Shown: in pieces, positions 1 to 8,188 of the stretch | How positions within the stretch are numbered: position 1 is the first letter of the stretch | Layout: each line of letters begins with the position of its first letter | Origin: Parcubacteria group bacterium GW2011_GWA2_36_10 | Lineage (GTDB): Bacteria > Patescibacteriota > Patescibacteriia > UBA1558 > GWA2-36-10 | NCBI GenBank assembly: GCA_000991205.1 | Contig: LBRC01000001.1 | Coordinates: forward strand, 1-47,664 | DNA: 47,664 bases | Direction of reading: 5' to 3' | Translations under genes and position numbers: made by a program | Notes under the pieces: model-generated | Database searches by the model: none | What the model was told of the DNA's origin: nothing | Seen by the model: the letters and a program-made list of their open reading frames with translations, nothing else

Positions 1-1049
1 AATAAAAATGGCCAAGCTAAAAATAATAAATAAATAATCAAACCAAGCATCCCTGTCTCAACTAAATAATCTAAATACTGATTATGCGCTTTATCAAACC
101 ACATTGGCGTGCCTGGTCCAGTATAAATCTTATTATCTAAATATTTGTTAAAAACAATTTGAAAATTATTTCGTCCCCAGCCAAGCATTGGTTTATCTAA
201 AAATCCCTGATAAGCAGCATCCCAAGCTACCAATCTGGTTTCTACAGTTGCATCGTCTAAAGTAACTCGTCTGTGTCTTTGATCAGAAATAAAATATAGG
301 CTAAGAAAAGAAAAAATTACTAAAATGCTAGCTATTTTTAAAGCACGCCAATTTTTGGTTTTAATAAATTGGCAAATTTGCCAAAGAGCTAAAAATAATA
401 AGCTCACAAATAAGGCTAGCCAAGCACCACGAGATTGTGTCCAGTAAATAATAGGCACACTAAAAACTGCCACCGCTAAATGTAAATATCGATATTTATG
501 TTCAGATACAAATAAAAATAAACTCAAATAAAAAGCTAATAATAAATAATGAGCTAAAAAATTAGCATTACCAATCAAAGCATACACGCGTCCAGCTTGA
601 TCATCAGCCATAAACCAGAAAGAAAATTTTTGTCCCCAAGCCCAAATAATAGTGGCTAAAAAAATCAACTGCTGGGTAAAAAATAATTTTTGCCAAGCTG
701 TCTTATATTTAAAAGCAATAAGTATGGCAATAAAAAATATTAAAAACGGCCAGTAATAAAATAAGCCATCCATCCTTTGCCAGTCACCCCAAAAACTACG
801 ATTATAATCTACACTAAATAAAGCTAAGACAAATTGCAAAATAAACCAGCTAACTAGTACTAGAAAATATTTATTTTGCCATAAATTTTTAGTTTGTGCT
901 AAAAAATAGAAAACTAAGGGCAAAGTCAATAAAATAAAAGTAAAGAAATAAAAATACTGGCTAGTGACATAAGGCTGAAAAAAATGTAAATCTAAAAATA
1001 GTGGCGTAAAGAGAGTTAATATTAATAAATATTGTAAAAGCTTTTTCAT
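1..1049 (-). CDS. O-antigen ligase-like membrane protein, C-terminus cut by window edge
   Basis: Starts at the ATG at 1047-1049 and stays open to base 1, giving 349 codons; the end lies outside the window. The protein is almost entirely hydrophobic with about nine or ten membrane segments. It has the O-antigen ligase/polymerase (Wzy_C, PF04932 type) hallmarks: an RMDG motif near residue 92, SRGAW at 206-210, GWGRNNF at 290-296, and an AHN motif at 321-323 that matches the conserved periplasmic histidine region. The three complete paralogues here carry C-terminal TPRs, so this one probably does too. It sits 7 bases downstream of the next ligase-like gene and is probably cotranscribed with it. 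Whether it is a polymerase, a lipid-A-type ligase or a protein oligosaccharyltransferase cannot be told from sequence. Confidence 0.82.
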   Translation of the reverse strand, partial: MKKLLQYLLILTLFTPLFLDLHFFQPYVTSQYFYFFTFILLTLPLVFYFLAQTKNLWQNKYFLVLVSWFILQFVLALFSVDYNRSFWGDWQRMDGLFYYWPFLIFFIAILIAFKYKTAWQKLFFTQQLIFLATIIWAWGQKFSFWFMADDQAGRVYALIGNANFLAHYLLLAFYLSLFLFVSEHKYRYLHLAVAVFSVPIIYWTQSRGAWLALFVSLLFLALWQICQFIKTKNWRALKIASILVIFSFLSLYFISDQRHRRVTLDDATVETRLVAWDAAYQGFLDKPMLGWGRNNFQIVFNKYLDNKIYTGPGTPMWFDKAHNQYLDYLVETGMLGLIIYLLFLAWPFL

Positions 1050-1057
1050 CTGTAGAC

Positions 1058-3163
1058 TTATTTGACCAAATATTTATTGAGAGTTTCTTTTAAAATAGTC
1101 TCTGTAGCTGGCAAAGAGTTAACAAAATTATTAAGCTGCGTTATTTCTGTATCCAAAAAATCAACTTGATTATTTTTTTGATTTAAAACTACAATATTTT
1201 GCAAAGAAAAATCTACACCCACTAAATCTTTAGCAGTCACCGCTACTCTAAAATTATTCCAATAAACTGCTTTGGCCCAAGGTGCTAAATCAACTAATTG
1301 TTGTGCCACAATTATCGCTTTATCTACTTTATTGTTAGCTAAATAAGCACTAGTCAAACGCAATAAAGTGTCTGGTCTTTGCGGTGCTAGCTGATGTAAA
1401 TGCTCTAGTAAAACAATATTTTTTTCCACAAATTCTGGCTGGTAAGTCTGAAAAGTACTATAAAAATCTACCAAAAAGAAAGCCATCCGCACATCATCTG
1501 GATATTTATTTACTATATCTTCTAAAACAAGTGCTGTTTTATTAAAAAATTCTGTCTTAACTTTAGTATCTACACTTTGATTTTGCACTAAAGCTAAAGT
1601 AACTTTTTGCAAATTTTCTGTTTTTTCTTTTATCCCTAAATAAGAGGCATTAAAAGACCTGTCCCAAGAGTCTAGAGCCATGCTTAAATCCGCTGTTGTT
1701 TTAGCATTGTAAGAATAGCTTAAAAATTTTATCAAAGATAAATTACTACTTAAAGAAGAAAAATAAAAAAAATATACACTTAAAATTAAAAAAATCGTAG
1801 ATAAACTAAGACCAATAAAATATTTATACTTAGTAAAAAGATTAAAAAATTTATCCAAAGAAATATTAGCATTTTCTTGCCATAAAAAGGCTAAGATGAG
1901 ATATAAAATAATATTGGTATTGACGCTATCAAAAATAAACAAATCATGCACTAAAAAACTTAATAAAAAAGCTGACCAAAATAAAGAAAAAAACCATTCA
2001 TTTTTATCTTTCAAATATTTTTTATACAATAAATAAATAAGATAAAAAAATACACTTAAATACAAAATAAAACCAACTATACCGCCTTGCACTAAATGCT
2101 GGACTAAAATATTATGTGGCCGATCAAACCAAACTTCAGAACCAGTATCATGAAAAATTTCTATCGGAAAATATTTATTAAACACATAAATAAAATTTTC
2201 TTCCCCCCAGCCAAAAATTGGTTTTTCTTTTACACCTTCCAAGCTATTACGCCAAATCATAAGTCTTGATTGAGCGGTGGTATCACTCAAAGAAATATTA
2301 GAAATTTTACTAAACAAAGAAACATCTTTTACCCAAGTAGCTTGTTTTTGGGTAAATAATAAAGTCACAAAAGTAAAAATAGCTATTAATAAAATTAAAG
2401 CGCCATAATAAAACTTATTTCTATCTTTTCTTTGCACTAACAAATATCCCAAAACAAATAAAACCGCAAAAACTAATAAACCTAAAAACGCTCCTCTAGT
2501 TTGAGTGCTGATTAAAATAAAGATAAACAAAATTAAACTACCAATATAAAAATAACGCCAGATAACTTTACGCCACTCCACTTTTAGTAAATAAATAGCC
2601 AGAAAACTATGCAACATCAAATAAGAAGCCACATAAGCTGCATTACCCATCAAAGCGGTTAATCTGACACCACCAGTAGAAGCCATGACAAAACTCCAGC
2701 CAAGCCTCTGTCCCAAGGCTATCAAAGCAGTGATTATTGCGCTAAATAAAGAAATTTTAAAAAAACCGTACCATTGTTCTTTATTTTTAAAGATGCCTAG
2801 CAAAACAATGACATATAATATAATATGTAACCAATTTACCAGGCCATCCATACGCTCAAAATTGCTCCAAAAACTATAAGCAAAATGCCCACCTAAAATA
2901 CTAGAAATTGTCAAAGAAATAACAAATAAAAAAAATAAAATAAAACCTTTATTAAATCTTGGCCTAAAATTTATATCTACTATAGATAAATAAAGGCACA
3001 AACTGAAAACAATATCTATAATTAAACGAAAAAATAAATTTCTCGGTACAATAAAGGGAAAATAAAAATTTTGTAAGAGAATTAAAGGCGTAAATAAGAT
3101 TAAAGCTAAACCAATTTTGATAGCCGTAACTAAATGGCGATGTGATGATGAGGAATTAAGCAT
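1058..3163 (-). CDS. O-antigen ligase family protein with C-terminal TPR region
   Basis: A 701-residue membrane protein. About ten to twelve hydrophobic segments fill residues 15-470. Family motifs are ERMDG (103-107), TRGAF (222-226), GWGEENF (318-324) and RPHN (348-351), the last carrying the conserved histidine. Residues about 490-700 are soluble and helical, TPR-like (the APQRPDTLLRLTSAYLAN stretch is a typical TPR helix pair). The family joins undecaprenyl-linked glycan to acceptors or to each other on the outer face of the membrane. The gene is divergent from the sugar transferase at 3252, and the two promoters appear to overlap. Exact acceptor unknown. Confidence 0.88.
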   Translation of the reverse strand: MLNSSSSHRHLVTAIKIGLALILFTPLILLQNFYFPFIVPRNLFFRLIIDIVFSLCLYLSIVDINFRPRFNKGFILFFLFVISLTISSILGGHFAYSFWSNFERMDGLVNWLHIILYVIVLLGIFKNKEQWYGFFKISLFSAIITALIALGQRLGWSFVMASTGGVRLTALMGNAAYVASYLMLHSFLAIYLLKVEWRKVIWRYFYIGSLILFIFILISTQTRGAFLGLLVFAVLFVLGYLLVQRKDRNKFYYGALILLIAIFTFVTLLFTQKQATWVKDVSLFSKISNISLSDTTAQSRLMIWRNSLEGVKEKPIFGWGEENFIYVFNKYFPIEIFHDTGSEVWFDRPHNILVQHLVQGGIVGFILYLSVFFYLIYLLYKKYLKDKNEWFFSLFWSAFLLSFLVHDLFIFDSVNTNIILYLILAFLWQENANISLDKFFNLFTKYKYFIGLSLSTIFLILSVYFFYFSSLSSNLSLIKFLSYSYNAKTTADLSMALDSWDRSFNASYLGIKEKTENLQKVTLALVQNQSVDTKVKTEFFNKTALVLEDIVNKYPDDVRMAFFLVDFYSTFQTYQPEFVEKNIVLLEHLHQLAPQRPDTLLRLTSAYLANNKVDKAIIVAQQLVDLAPWAKAVYWNNFRVAVTAKDLVGVDFSLQNIVVLNQKNNQVDFLDTEITQLNNFVNSLPATETILKETLNKYLVK

Positions 3164-3194
3164 AAAAAAATAAACTAATGATAAAAATTAATAT

Positions 3195-3224
3195 TTGACA
3201 AAATATGGGTATTTTTATTATAAT
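3195..3224 (+). promoter_or_regulatory. Consensus sigma70-type promoter of the sugar transferase gene
   Basis: TTGACA at 3195-3200 and TATAAT at 3219-3224 are separated by 18 bases. Both hexamers are perfect consensus. The start codon follows at 3252, so the leader would be only about 20 bases, with no good Shine-Dalgarno. Confidence 0.75.
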
Positions 3225-3245
3225 ATAAAAAGTTAAGAAAAACAA
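3217..3245 (-). promoter_or_regulatory. Possible minus-strand promoter overlapping the plus-strand one
   Basis: On the minus strand TTGTTT (3245-3240) and TATAAT (3222-3217) are 17 bases apart and point toward the ligase gene that starts at 3163. The -10 box shares bases with the plus-strand -10 box, so the two polymerases would compete. The -35 box is only a partial match, so this is less certain than the plus-strand promoter. Confidence 0.4.
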
Positions 3246-3251
3246 CTATAT

Positions 3252-4619
3252 ATGAAAAAAGTATTACTTTTATTGGGAGATGTGGCCATATTATTTAGTA
3301 GTTTAGCCATAACTCTACGTATCAGATTTGGCCATCTAAACCAAGAATTATGGCAAAGCCACTTTTGGCCATTTACCATCATCTTCATTTTATGGCTAAT
3401 TGTCTTTTTTATCAATGGTCTATACGAAATACGCAAAGTGCGCAATGACTATAAATTTTACGGCCAATTAGTTAATAATCTACTAGTCAATGTCCTAATC
3501 GCCTTTTCTTTCTTCTACTTTATCTTGGGTCGTTTTAGCGATATCAAACCACAGACTGTTTTAATTATCTTAATTATTATCTTTGCCGTTTTGTGGATCT
3601 TATGGCGTAAAATATTCTTCTCCCTAATATCTAGCGCAAAATTATCTAATAATCTAGTCATTATCGGCATCAGCCCAGAATCTTTACTACTAGCCGAGGA
3701 AATCATCACTAAACCACACTTGGGTTATAGTTTAAAATTATTTTTTAACCCAGATTTCTCTAGTATCCCAGAAAAATTTCAAATTATCCCTAGTAAAAAA
3801 GATTTGCTTGATCTCAAAAACGAATTAATCAAATACAAAATAGACACAATTGTCGTAGTAAATAATCCTAAGTATAGCCCAGAAGTAGCTAGACATTTAT
3901 TTGAAAGTATTGACCTGAATGTAAACTATTTCAATTTAACTGATTTCTACGAAAAAATTACCGGTAAGATTTTAATCAGTTCTTTAGAAAGAAGTTGGTT
4001 TTTTGAAAATCTTAGCCAAAAAAATAATCGTTTATTTTTACTGATTAAACGTTTTTATGACTTATTATTTGCTAGTGTTTTTGGTCTTGTGTCTTTAATT
4101 TTCCTACCAATTCTTGCTTTAGCTATCAAGCTGGAAAGTAAAGGACCATTAATATACAAACAAACCAGAGTTGGTTTAAGAGGGAAAGAATTTTATGCTT
4201 ATAAATTCCGCTCCATGATCATGGATGCTGAAAAAAATACCGGAGCCCAATGGGCTGCAACTAAAGACAAAAGAGTCACTAGAACAGGTAAATTTATCCG
4301 TAAAAGTCGTATTGATGAAATTCCACAATTTTGGAATATTTTAAAAGGAGAAATGAGTTTTGTGGGTCCTCGTCCGGAAAGACCTGAATTTGTCGAGACT
4401 CTAAAAAAAGAAATACCTTTCTTTAATGAAAGGCATTTAGTTAAACCAGGCTTAACTGGTTGGGCACAAATTAATTTTCCTTATGGCGCTAGTGTAGAAG
4501 ATGCTAAAGAAAAATTACAATACGATTTATTTTATATCAAGAATCAAAGTATTGCTCTAGATATTTCTATTATTTTAAAAACTATCAATACTATTTTTAA
4601 TCGTAGTTTAGGGAGATAA
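3252..4619 (+). CDS. Polyprenyl-phosphate sugar phosphotransferase (WbaP/WcaJ type)
   Basis: A 455-residue initiating transferase that moves a sugar-1-phosphate from a nucleotide sugar to undecaprenyl phosphate at the inner membrane. Residues 1-120 hold four membrane segments and 130-230 a Rossmann-like CoA-binding_3-type region. Residues 265-455 are the bacterial sugar transferase domain (PF02397): a re-entrant helix at 269-293, YKFRSM at 317-322, RIDEIPQFWN at 353-362 with the Asp-Glu pair, GPRPERPEF at 372-380 and KPGLTGWAQ at 398-406. It is the only full initiating enzyme in the window and faces the large glycan cluster tail to tail, 2 bases from the broken GT4 gene. The substrate sugar cannot be assigned. 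Confidence 0.93.
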   Translation: MKKVLLLLGDVAILFSSLAITLRIRFGHLNQELWQSHFWPFTIIFILWLIVFFINGLYEIRKVRNDYKFYGQLVNNLLVNVLIAFSFFYFILGRFSDIKPQTVLIILIIIFAVLWILWRKIFFSLISSAKLSNNLVIIGISPESLLLAEEIITKPHLGYSLKLFFNPDFSSIPEKFQIIPSKKDLLDLKNELIKYKIDTIVVVNNPKYSPEVARHLFESIDLNVNYFNLTDFYEKITGKILISSLERSWFFENLSQKNNRLFLLIKRFYDLLFASVFGLVSLIFLPILALAIKLESKGPLIYKQTRVGLRGKEFYAYKFRSMIMDAEKNTGAQWAATKDKRVTRTGKFIRKSRIDEIPQFWNILKGEMSFVGPRPERPEFVETLKKEIPFFNERHLVKPGLTGWAQINFPYGASVEDAKEKLQYDLFYIKNQSIALDISIILKTINTIFNRSLGR

Positions 4620-4621
4620 AA

Positions 4622-4900
4622 TTAATTATTTATTAATTCACGATAATAATTAATTTGTTTTTCAATCAAAATTTTGGAATTATAATTAGCCAAAACATGC
4701 TGACGACCATTAATAGAAAACTCTTTCCATTGTTTTCTATTTTTTATTGCCAAAAGTATTTTCTCTGCCAAAACATTATAATCATTTTCTGGGGCCAACC
4801 AACCGTTGTATCCTTCTATGACCTGTTCTGGCAATCCACTGTGCTTAGTCGTTATCACTGGCACACCAGACGCTAAAGATTGTGATATAATGAGATTCAT
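4622..4900 (-). pseudogene. C-terminal fragment of a frame-broken GT4 glycosyltransferase
   Basis: Encodes 92 residues matching the end of a GT4 enzyme, including SLASGVPVITTKHSGLPE, the usual nucleotide-sugar-binding region with its acidic residue. It lies in another frame from the preceding 315-residue piece at 4912-5859. In this frame the reading can be followed upstream through codons for GIIYKN, which would join naturally to the GDME end of the first piece. The two pieces are therefore one gene, interrupted either in nature or by a sequence error. Confidence 0.75.
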
Positions 4901-4911
4901 ATTCTTATAAA

Positions 4912-5859
4912 TTATTCCATATCGCCGTTCTTGGCGGTTTTAGATGGCTGAATAAATAAATCAATATTTTTGAAAAAATTTAAAACTTCTTCAACTTGCA
5001 TATAACCATGATAAGTGACTATATCATTTATATTTAAATCAGTTGTTAGCTTTTTTAAATCTTCCTCTAAAGGTCCACCGCCAATAATATGACATTTTAT
5101 ATTTTTAGCGGTCTTTTTTTTGACAATTTCCAAAGCTCTCAATAAATCATCGAAGCCTTTCTTTTCAACAAATCTACCAACAGAAGCAATATCTATACTA
5201 TCTGAATTATTCACTCTTGATTGAAAATGATACTCTTCTACATCAATGCCGACTGGATGAACTATTACTTTGTCCGCATCGAAACCATACCGCACAACTC
5301 TTTGCTTCATATCTTCTGACATGACAAAAAATAAACTACCTATTTTTTTTAACTTATCATAATAACTTTTACCTTTAGTTTTGAAAAGATGACTTACATC
5401 ATAACCATAAAATGTAGTGATAATCTTTACTTTTATATTTAATATTTCTCTGATTATTAAAAATTTATTGGCAGTAGTGCCAAAATGACAATGCACAATA
5501 TCAAATTTCTTACCCAAAAATGGCTCTATCCAAAATAATAGTTTTAAAGATAAGGCGTTTCGTCCATATTTTTTAGCATTAAAAACATCTTTCAATAATG
5601 CCGGTTGAGAAAATAAAATTCTCAAAAACTTAGGGGCAGCCAAAATTATTCTCTCTATCCAGCTATGAGGCCAAACTAGATAATGCGTTCTTTGTTGCAT
5701 TTTATAATCAAAAAACTTTTGACTAATATTATGGTCAATTTTTACTTTGTCTAAAGCAAATATCTGCACATCTATTCCATGATCTAATAGACCCGCTACT
5801 TGATCAATAATAAATGTGGAAATAGTTGGAAAATCTCCTACAATAAAAGCTACTTTCAT
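4912..5859 (-). CDS. GT4-family glycosyltransferase, N-terminal and central part (frameshifted)
   Basis: A 315-residue piece of a group 1 (GT4) glycosyltransferase acting on the cytoplasmic side. It carries the N-terminal Rossmann fold, FYGYDVSHL, GRFVEKKGFDDLLRA and IGGGPLEEDL, then ends at NGDME followed by TAA where relatives continue with a Gly-rich link into the ASG-P-V segment. That segment is encoded in another frame just downstream (4622-4900). Loss of one copy of a duplicated GGAA at about 4,921-4,925 would explain the shift. The start overlaps the end of the aminotransferase gene by 4 bases, showing translational coupling. The intact product would be about 410 residues. Confidence 0.85.
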   Translation of the reverse strand: MKVAFIVGDFPTISTFIIDQVAGLLDHGIDVQIFALDKVKIDHNISQKFFDYKMQQRTHYLVWPHSWIERIILAAPKFLRILFSQPALLKDVFNAKKYGRNALSLKLLFWIEPFLGKKFDIVHCHFGTTANKFLIIREILNIKVKIITTFYGYDVSHLFKTKGKSYYDKLKKIGSLFFVMSEDMKQRVVRYGFDADKVIVHPVGIDVEEYHFQSRVNNSDSIDIASVGRFVEKKGFDDLLRALEIVKKKTAKNIKCHIIGGGPLEEDLKKLTTDLNINDIVTYHGYMQVEEVLNFFKNIDLFIQPSKTAKNGDME

Positions 5860-6959
5860 TTGTAAAATTCCTTAATGGATTTAATAACATAATCAATTTC
5901 TCCGTTGGTCATCTCTGGATAAATAGGCAAAGAAACTATTTCTTGCATAATTTTCACTGTCTCTAGTAAAGCGTAATCTTTAACTTTTAAAAAAGCATAA
6001 GCTGGTTGTTGAAAAATTGGCTTAGGATAATGCACGCCAGTTTGCACACCGTGTGTATTTAAAAAATCACGAAATTTTTCTCTGCTTTGGCATCGAATCA
6101 CAAAAAGATGCCAAACTGCTTGATAAATTTTATCATTTTTCGGTGGCAAAATGATTGGCAAATTTTTTAAACTAGCTAAATACATACTAGCTATTGCCTC
6201 TCTACGTTGATTCCATTTGTCTACCTTTTTTAAATCTGTATTTAAAAAAGAAGCTTGTATTTCGTCTAAACGACTATTACCGCCTTCATAAATATTATTA
6301 AATTTAGCCTCTTCGCCATAATTTCTCAAAGCTTTAATCTTTAAAGCTAAGTCTTTATTTTTAGTCACAATCGCACCCGCGTCACCAAAAGCACCAAGAT
6401 TTTTAGTGGGGTAAAAACTAAAACAAGCAATATCGCCAAAAGTACCAACTTTTTTATGCTTATAGATAGCTCCAAAAGCTTGTGCCACATCTTCTACGAC
6501 GTATAAAGAATGTTTTTTAGCTAATGATAAAATACTTGTCATATCAGCTGGTCGCCCATATAAATGCACTGGTAAAATAGCTTTTGTTTTTTTAGAAATT
6601 TTCTTTTCGATTAAAGCTACGTCTATATTAAAATCATCAGGATTAACATCGACAAAAATTGGTGTAGCACCAGTCATACGGATAGCAGAAATCGTAGGTG
6701 TAGCGGTATTAGCTACTGTAATTACCTCATCACCATTACCGATATTTAAAGCTTTTAAAGCTAAAAATATTGCGTCTGTGCCAGAATTTACACCAATGGC
6801 ATACTTGATATCTAAATAAATTGCTAAATTTTTTTCAAAATTATCTAATTCTGGGCCTAAAATAAACCAACCATTTTTAAAAACTTTTTCTATGGCTAAA
6901 TTAATATCTTTTTTATTGTTCTGATATTTACGAACAAAATTGTTAAATAAAACTTTCAT
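5856..6959 (-). CDS. DegT/DnrJ/EryC1/StrS family sugar aminotransferase
   Basis: A 367-residue PLP enzyme that transaminates a nucleotide-linked keto sugar. The family signs are NSGTDAI at 58-64, the cofactor aspartate in VEDVAQAFGA (155-164, D157), and the Schiff-base lysine in YPTKNLGAFGDAG (K186). Length is normal for the family. The next gene upstream ends in an FdtA/QdtA-type 3,4-ketoisomerase domain, so this is most likely the 3-aminotransferase partner (FdtB/QdtB role) that makes a dTDP-3-amino-3,6-dideoxyhexose. It starts 8 bases after that gene and overlaps the following GT4 by 4 bases. Stereochemistry of the product cannot be read from sequence. Confidence 0.92.
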   Translation of the reverse strand: MKVLFNNFVRKYQNNKKDINLAIEKVFKNGWFILGPELDNFEKNLAIYLDIKYAIGVNSGTDAIFLALKALNIGNGDEVITVANTATPTISAIRMTGATPIFVDVNPDDFNIDVALIEKKISKKTKAILPVHLYGRPADMTSILSLAKKHSLYVVEDVAQAFGAIYKHKKVGTFGDIACFSFYPTKNLGAFGDAGAIVTKNKDLALKIKALRNYGEEAKFNNIYEGGNSRLDEIQASFLNTDLKKVDKWNQRREAIASMYLASLKNLPIILPPKNDKIYQAVWHLFVIRCQSREKFRDFLNTHGVQTGVHYPKPIFQQPAYAFLKVKDYALLETVKIMQEIVSLPIYPEMTNGEIDYVIKSIKEFYK

Positions 6960-6967
6960 AGTTTATT

Positions 6968-8188
6968 TTATATTTTTATATACTTTAAAAATTCATTATA
7001 ATCTCTAATATAATCTGCTTCATCGTAATAATCGGCAGAAAAAACTAAAATTACACAATCATTAGAAAAATTAGACATTTCATGCCATAGTTTAACTCCT
7101 AACCTAATGCCATAATATGGACTATCTAAAATTAATTCTTGCTTATTTGCACCATCATCCAATAATAGTTTAAAACTTCCGTTAACACAAAAAATGTATT
7201 GTTCTAATTTTTTATGAGCATGTTTGCCTCTGATGGCGGTTTGGTTGCCTAAATTCGTTATATAATAAACCCTTTTGATATCAAATGGCACGCTTCTTTG
7301 TGATTCAGCAATCACCAGATTACCATCAGCATGATCATCGAAATACTTAAGTCTCACCACGCCAGAATGTTTGACTTTGATATTATCATCTTGACTATCT
7401 GTAATATTTTCTTTTTTTCTCGCGACAAAAAGAATCTCGAAACCAAAATTTTTAGAAAAAAATCTATTAGTAAATTTATCTAAAAATTTAGTCACGCGAT
7501 TAATTGCTTTACCTAAAAATTTAAAAAATGGGCTAATATACTTTAATCTAAAAACACCGTAAGCTGGATAAAAACCATCTTCAGAAACTAATAAGAGATC
7601 ATTTTTTATTACTAAATCTTTTAAATCACTGTGAGAATATGATCTTTCAAAATGATAAAGATATTTTTTTCTACTTAATTTTATCAATAATTTATAAATA
7701 GAGTGAAAATTATATTTATTCACACCAGATACCATCATCAATCCACCAGGCTTTAAAATTCTCTTCATCTCCCTAATAGCGTCTGAATCCCTCGATAAAT
7801 GTTGAATAACCACATCACAAAATATTAAATCAAAATGATTATCTGGAAATGAAAAATTAAATATATCTTCTTGTTTCACCTTCATGTTACTCAAGCTAGA
7901 CCATTGAACTAAATTTTTCATAAAATCCACCGACGACTGCACTATATCACTTAAGACAACTTCTGCCTGAGGGAAATCACGCGCTATTTGTAAACCATAT
8001 CTACCACTACCAGAGCCAACGTCTAATACCTTAAGATTATCTACTTTTGGTATATATTTTTTAAAAACAGGATAGCCTTCCAAAAATAAACGTTGCGTAA
8101 AAAGTGATGTAAAATCTGACTTGGCTTGTCTTTGCCAAAAAGCACCCCAAACCTGATTTACGTCTTCTTGATTTATAACATTTTTCAT
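6968..8188 (-). CDS. Fusion: SAM methyltransferase plus FdtA/QdtA-type sugar 3,4-ketoisomerase
   Basis: A 406-residue two-domain protein. Residues 50-155 are a class I SAM methyltransferase (VLDVGSGSGRYG at 54-65, ILKPGGL at 144-150). Residues 271-406 are a WxcM-like/FdtA cupin domain: RGKHAH at 320-325 holds the conserved histidines and YDEADYIRDY at 388-397 is the family's C-terminal signature. Known FdtA/QdtA enzymes isomerise dTDP-4-keto-6-deoxyglucose to the 3-keto form, which a DegT enzyme then aminates; such an enzyme lies immediately downstream. The methyltransferase half may methylate the same sugar. It overlaps the flippase gene by 4 bases. No RmlA or RmlB for making the substrate is visible here. 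Confidence 0.88.
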   Translation of the reverse strand: MKNVINQEDVNQVWGAFWQRQAKSDFTSLFTQRLFLEGYPVFKKYIPKVDNLKVLDVGSGSGRYGLQIARDFPQAEVVLSDIVQSSVDFMKNLVQWSSLSNMKVKQEDIFNFSFPDNHFDLIFCDVVIQHLSRDSDAIREMKRILKPGGLMMVSGVNKYNFHSIYKLLIKLSRKKYLYHFERSYSHSDLKDLVIKNDLLLVSEDGFYPAYGVFRLKYISPFFKFLGKAINRVTKFLDKFTNRFFSKNFGFEILFVARKKENITDSQDDNIKVKHSGVVRLKYFDDHADGNLVIAESQRSVPFDIKRVYYITNLGNQTAIRGKHAHKKLEQYIFCVNGSFKLLLDDGANKQELILDSPYYGIRLGVKLWHEMSNFSNDCVILVFSADYYDEADYIRDYNEFLKYIKI

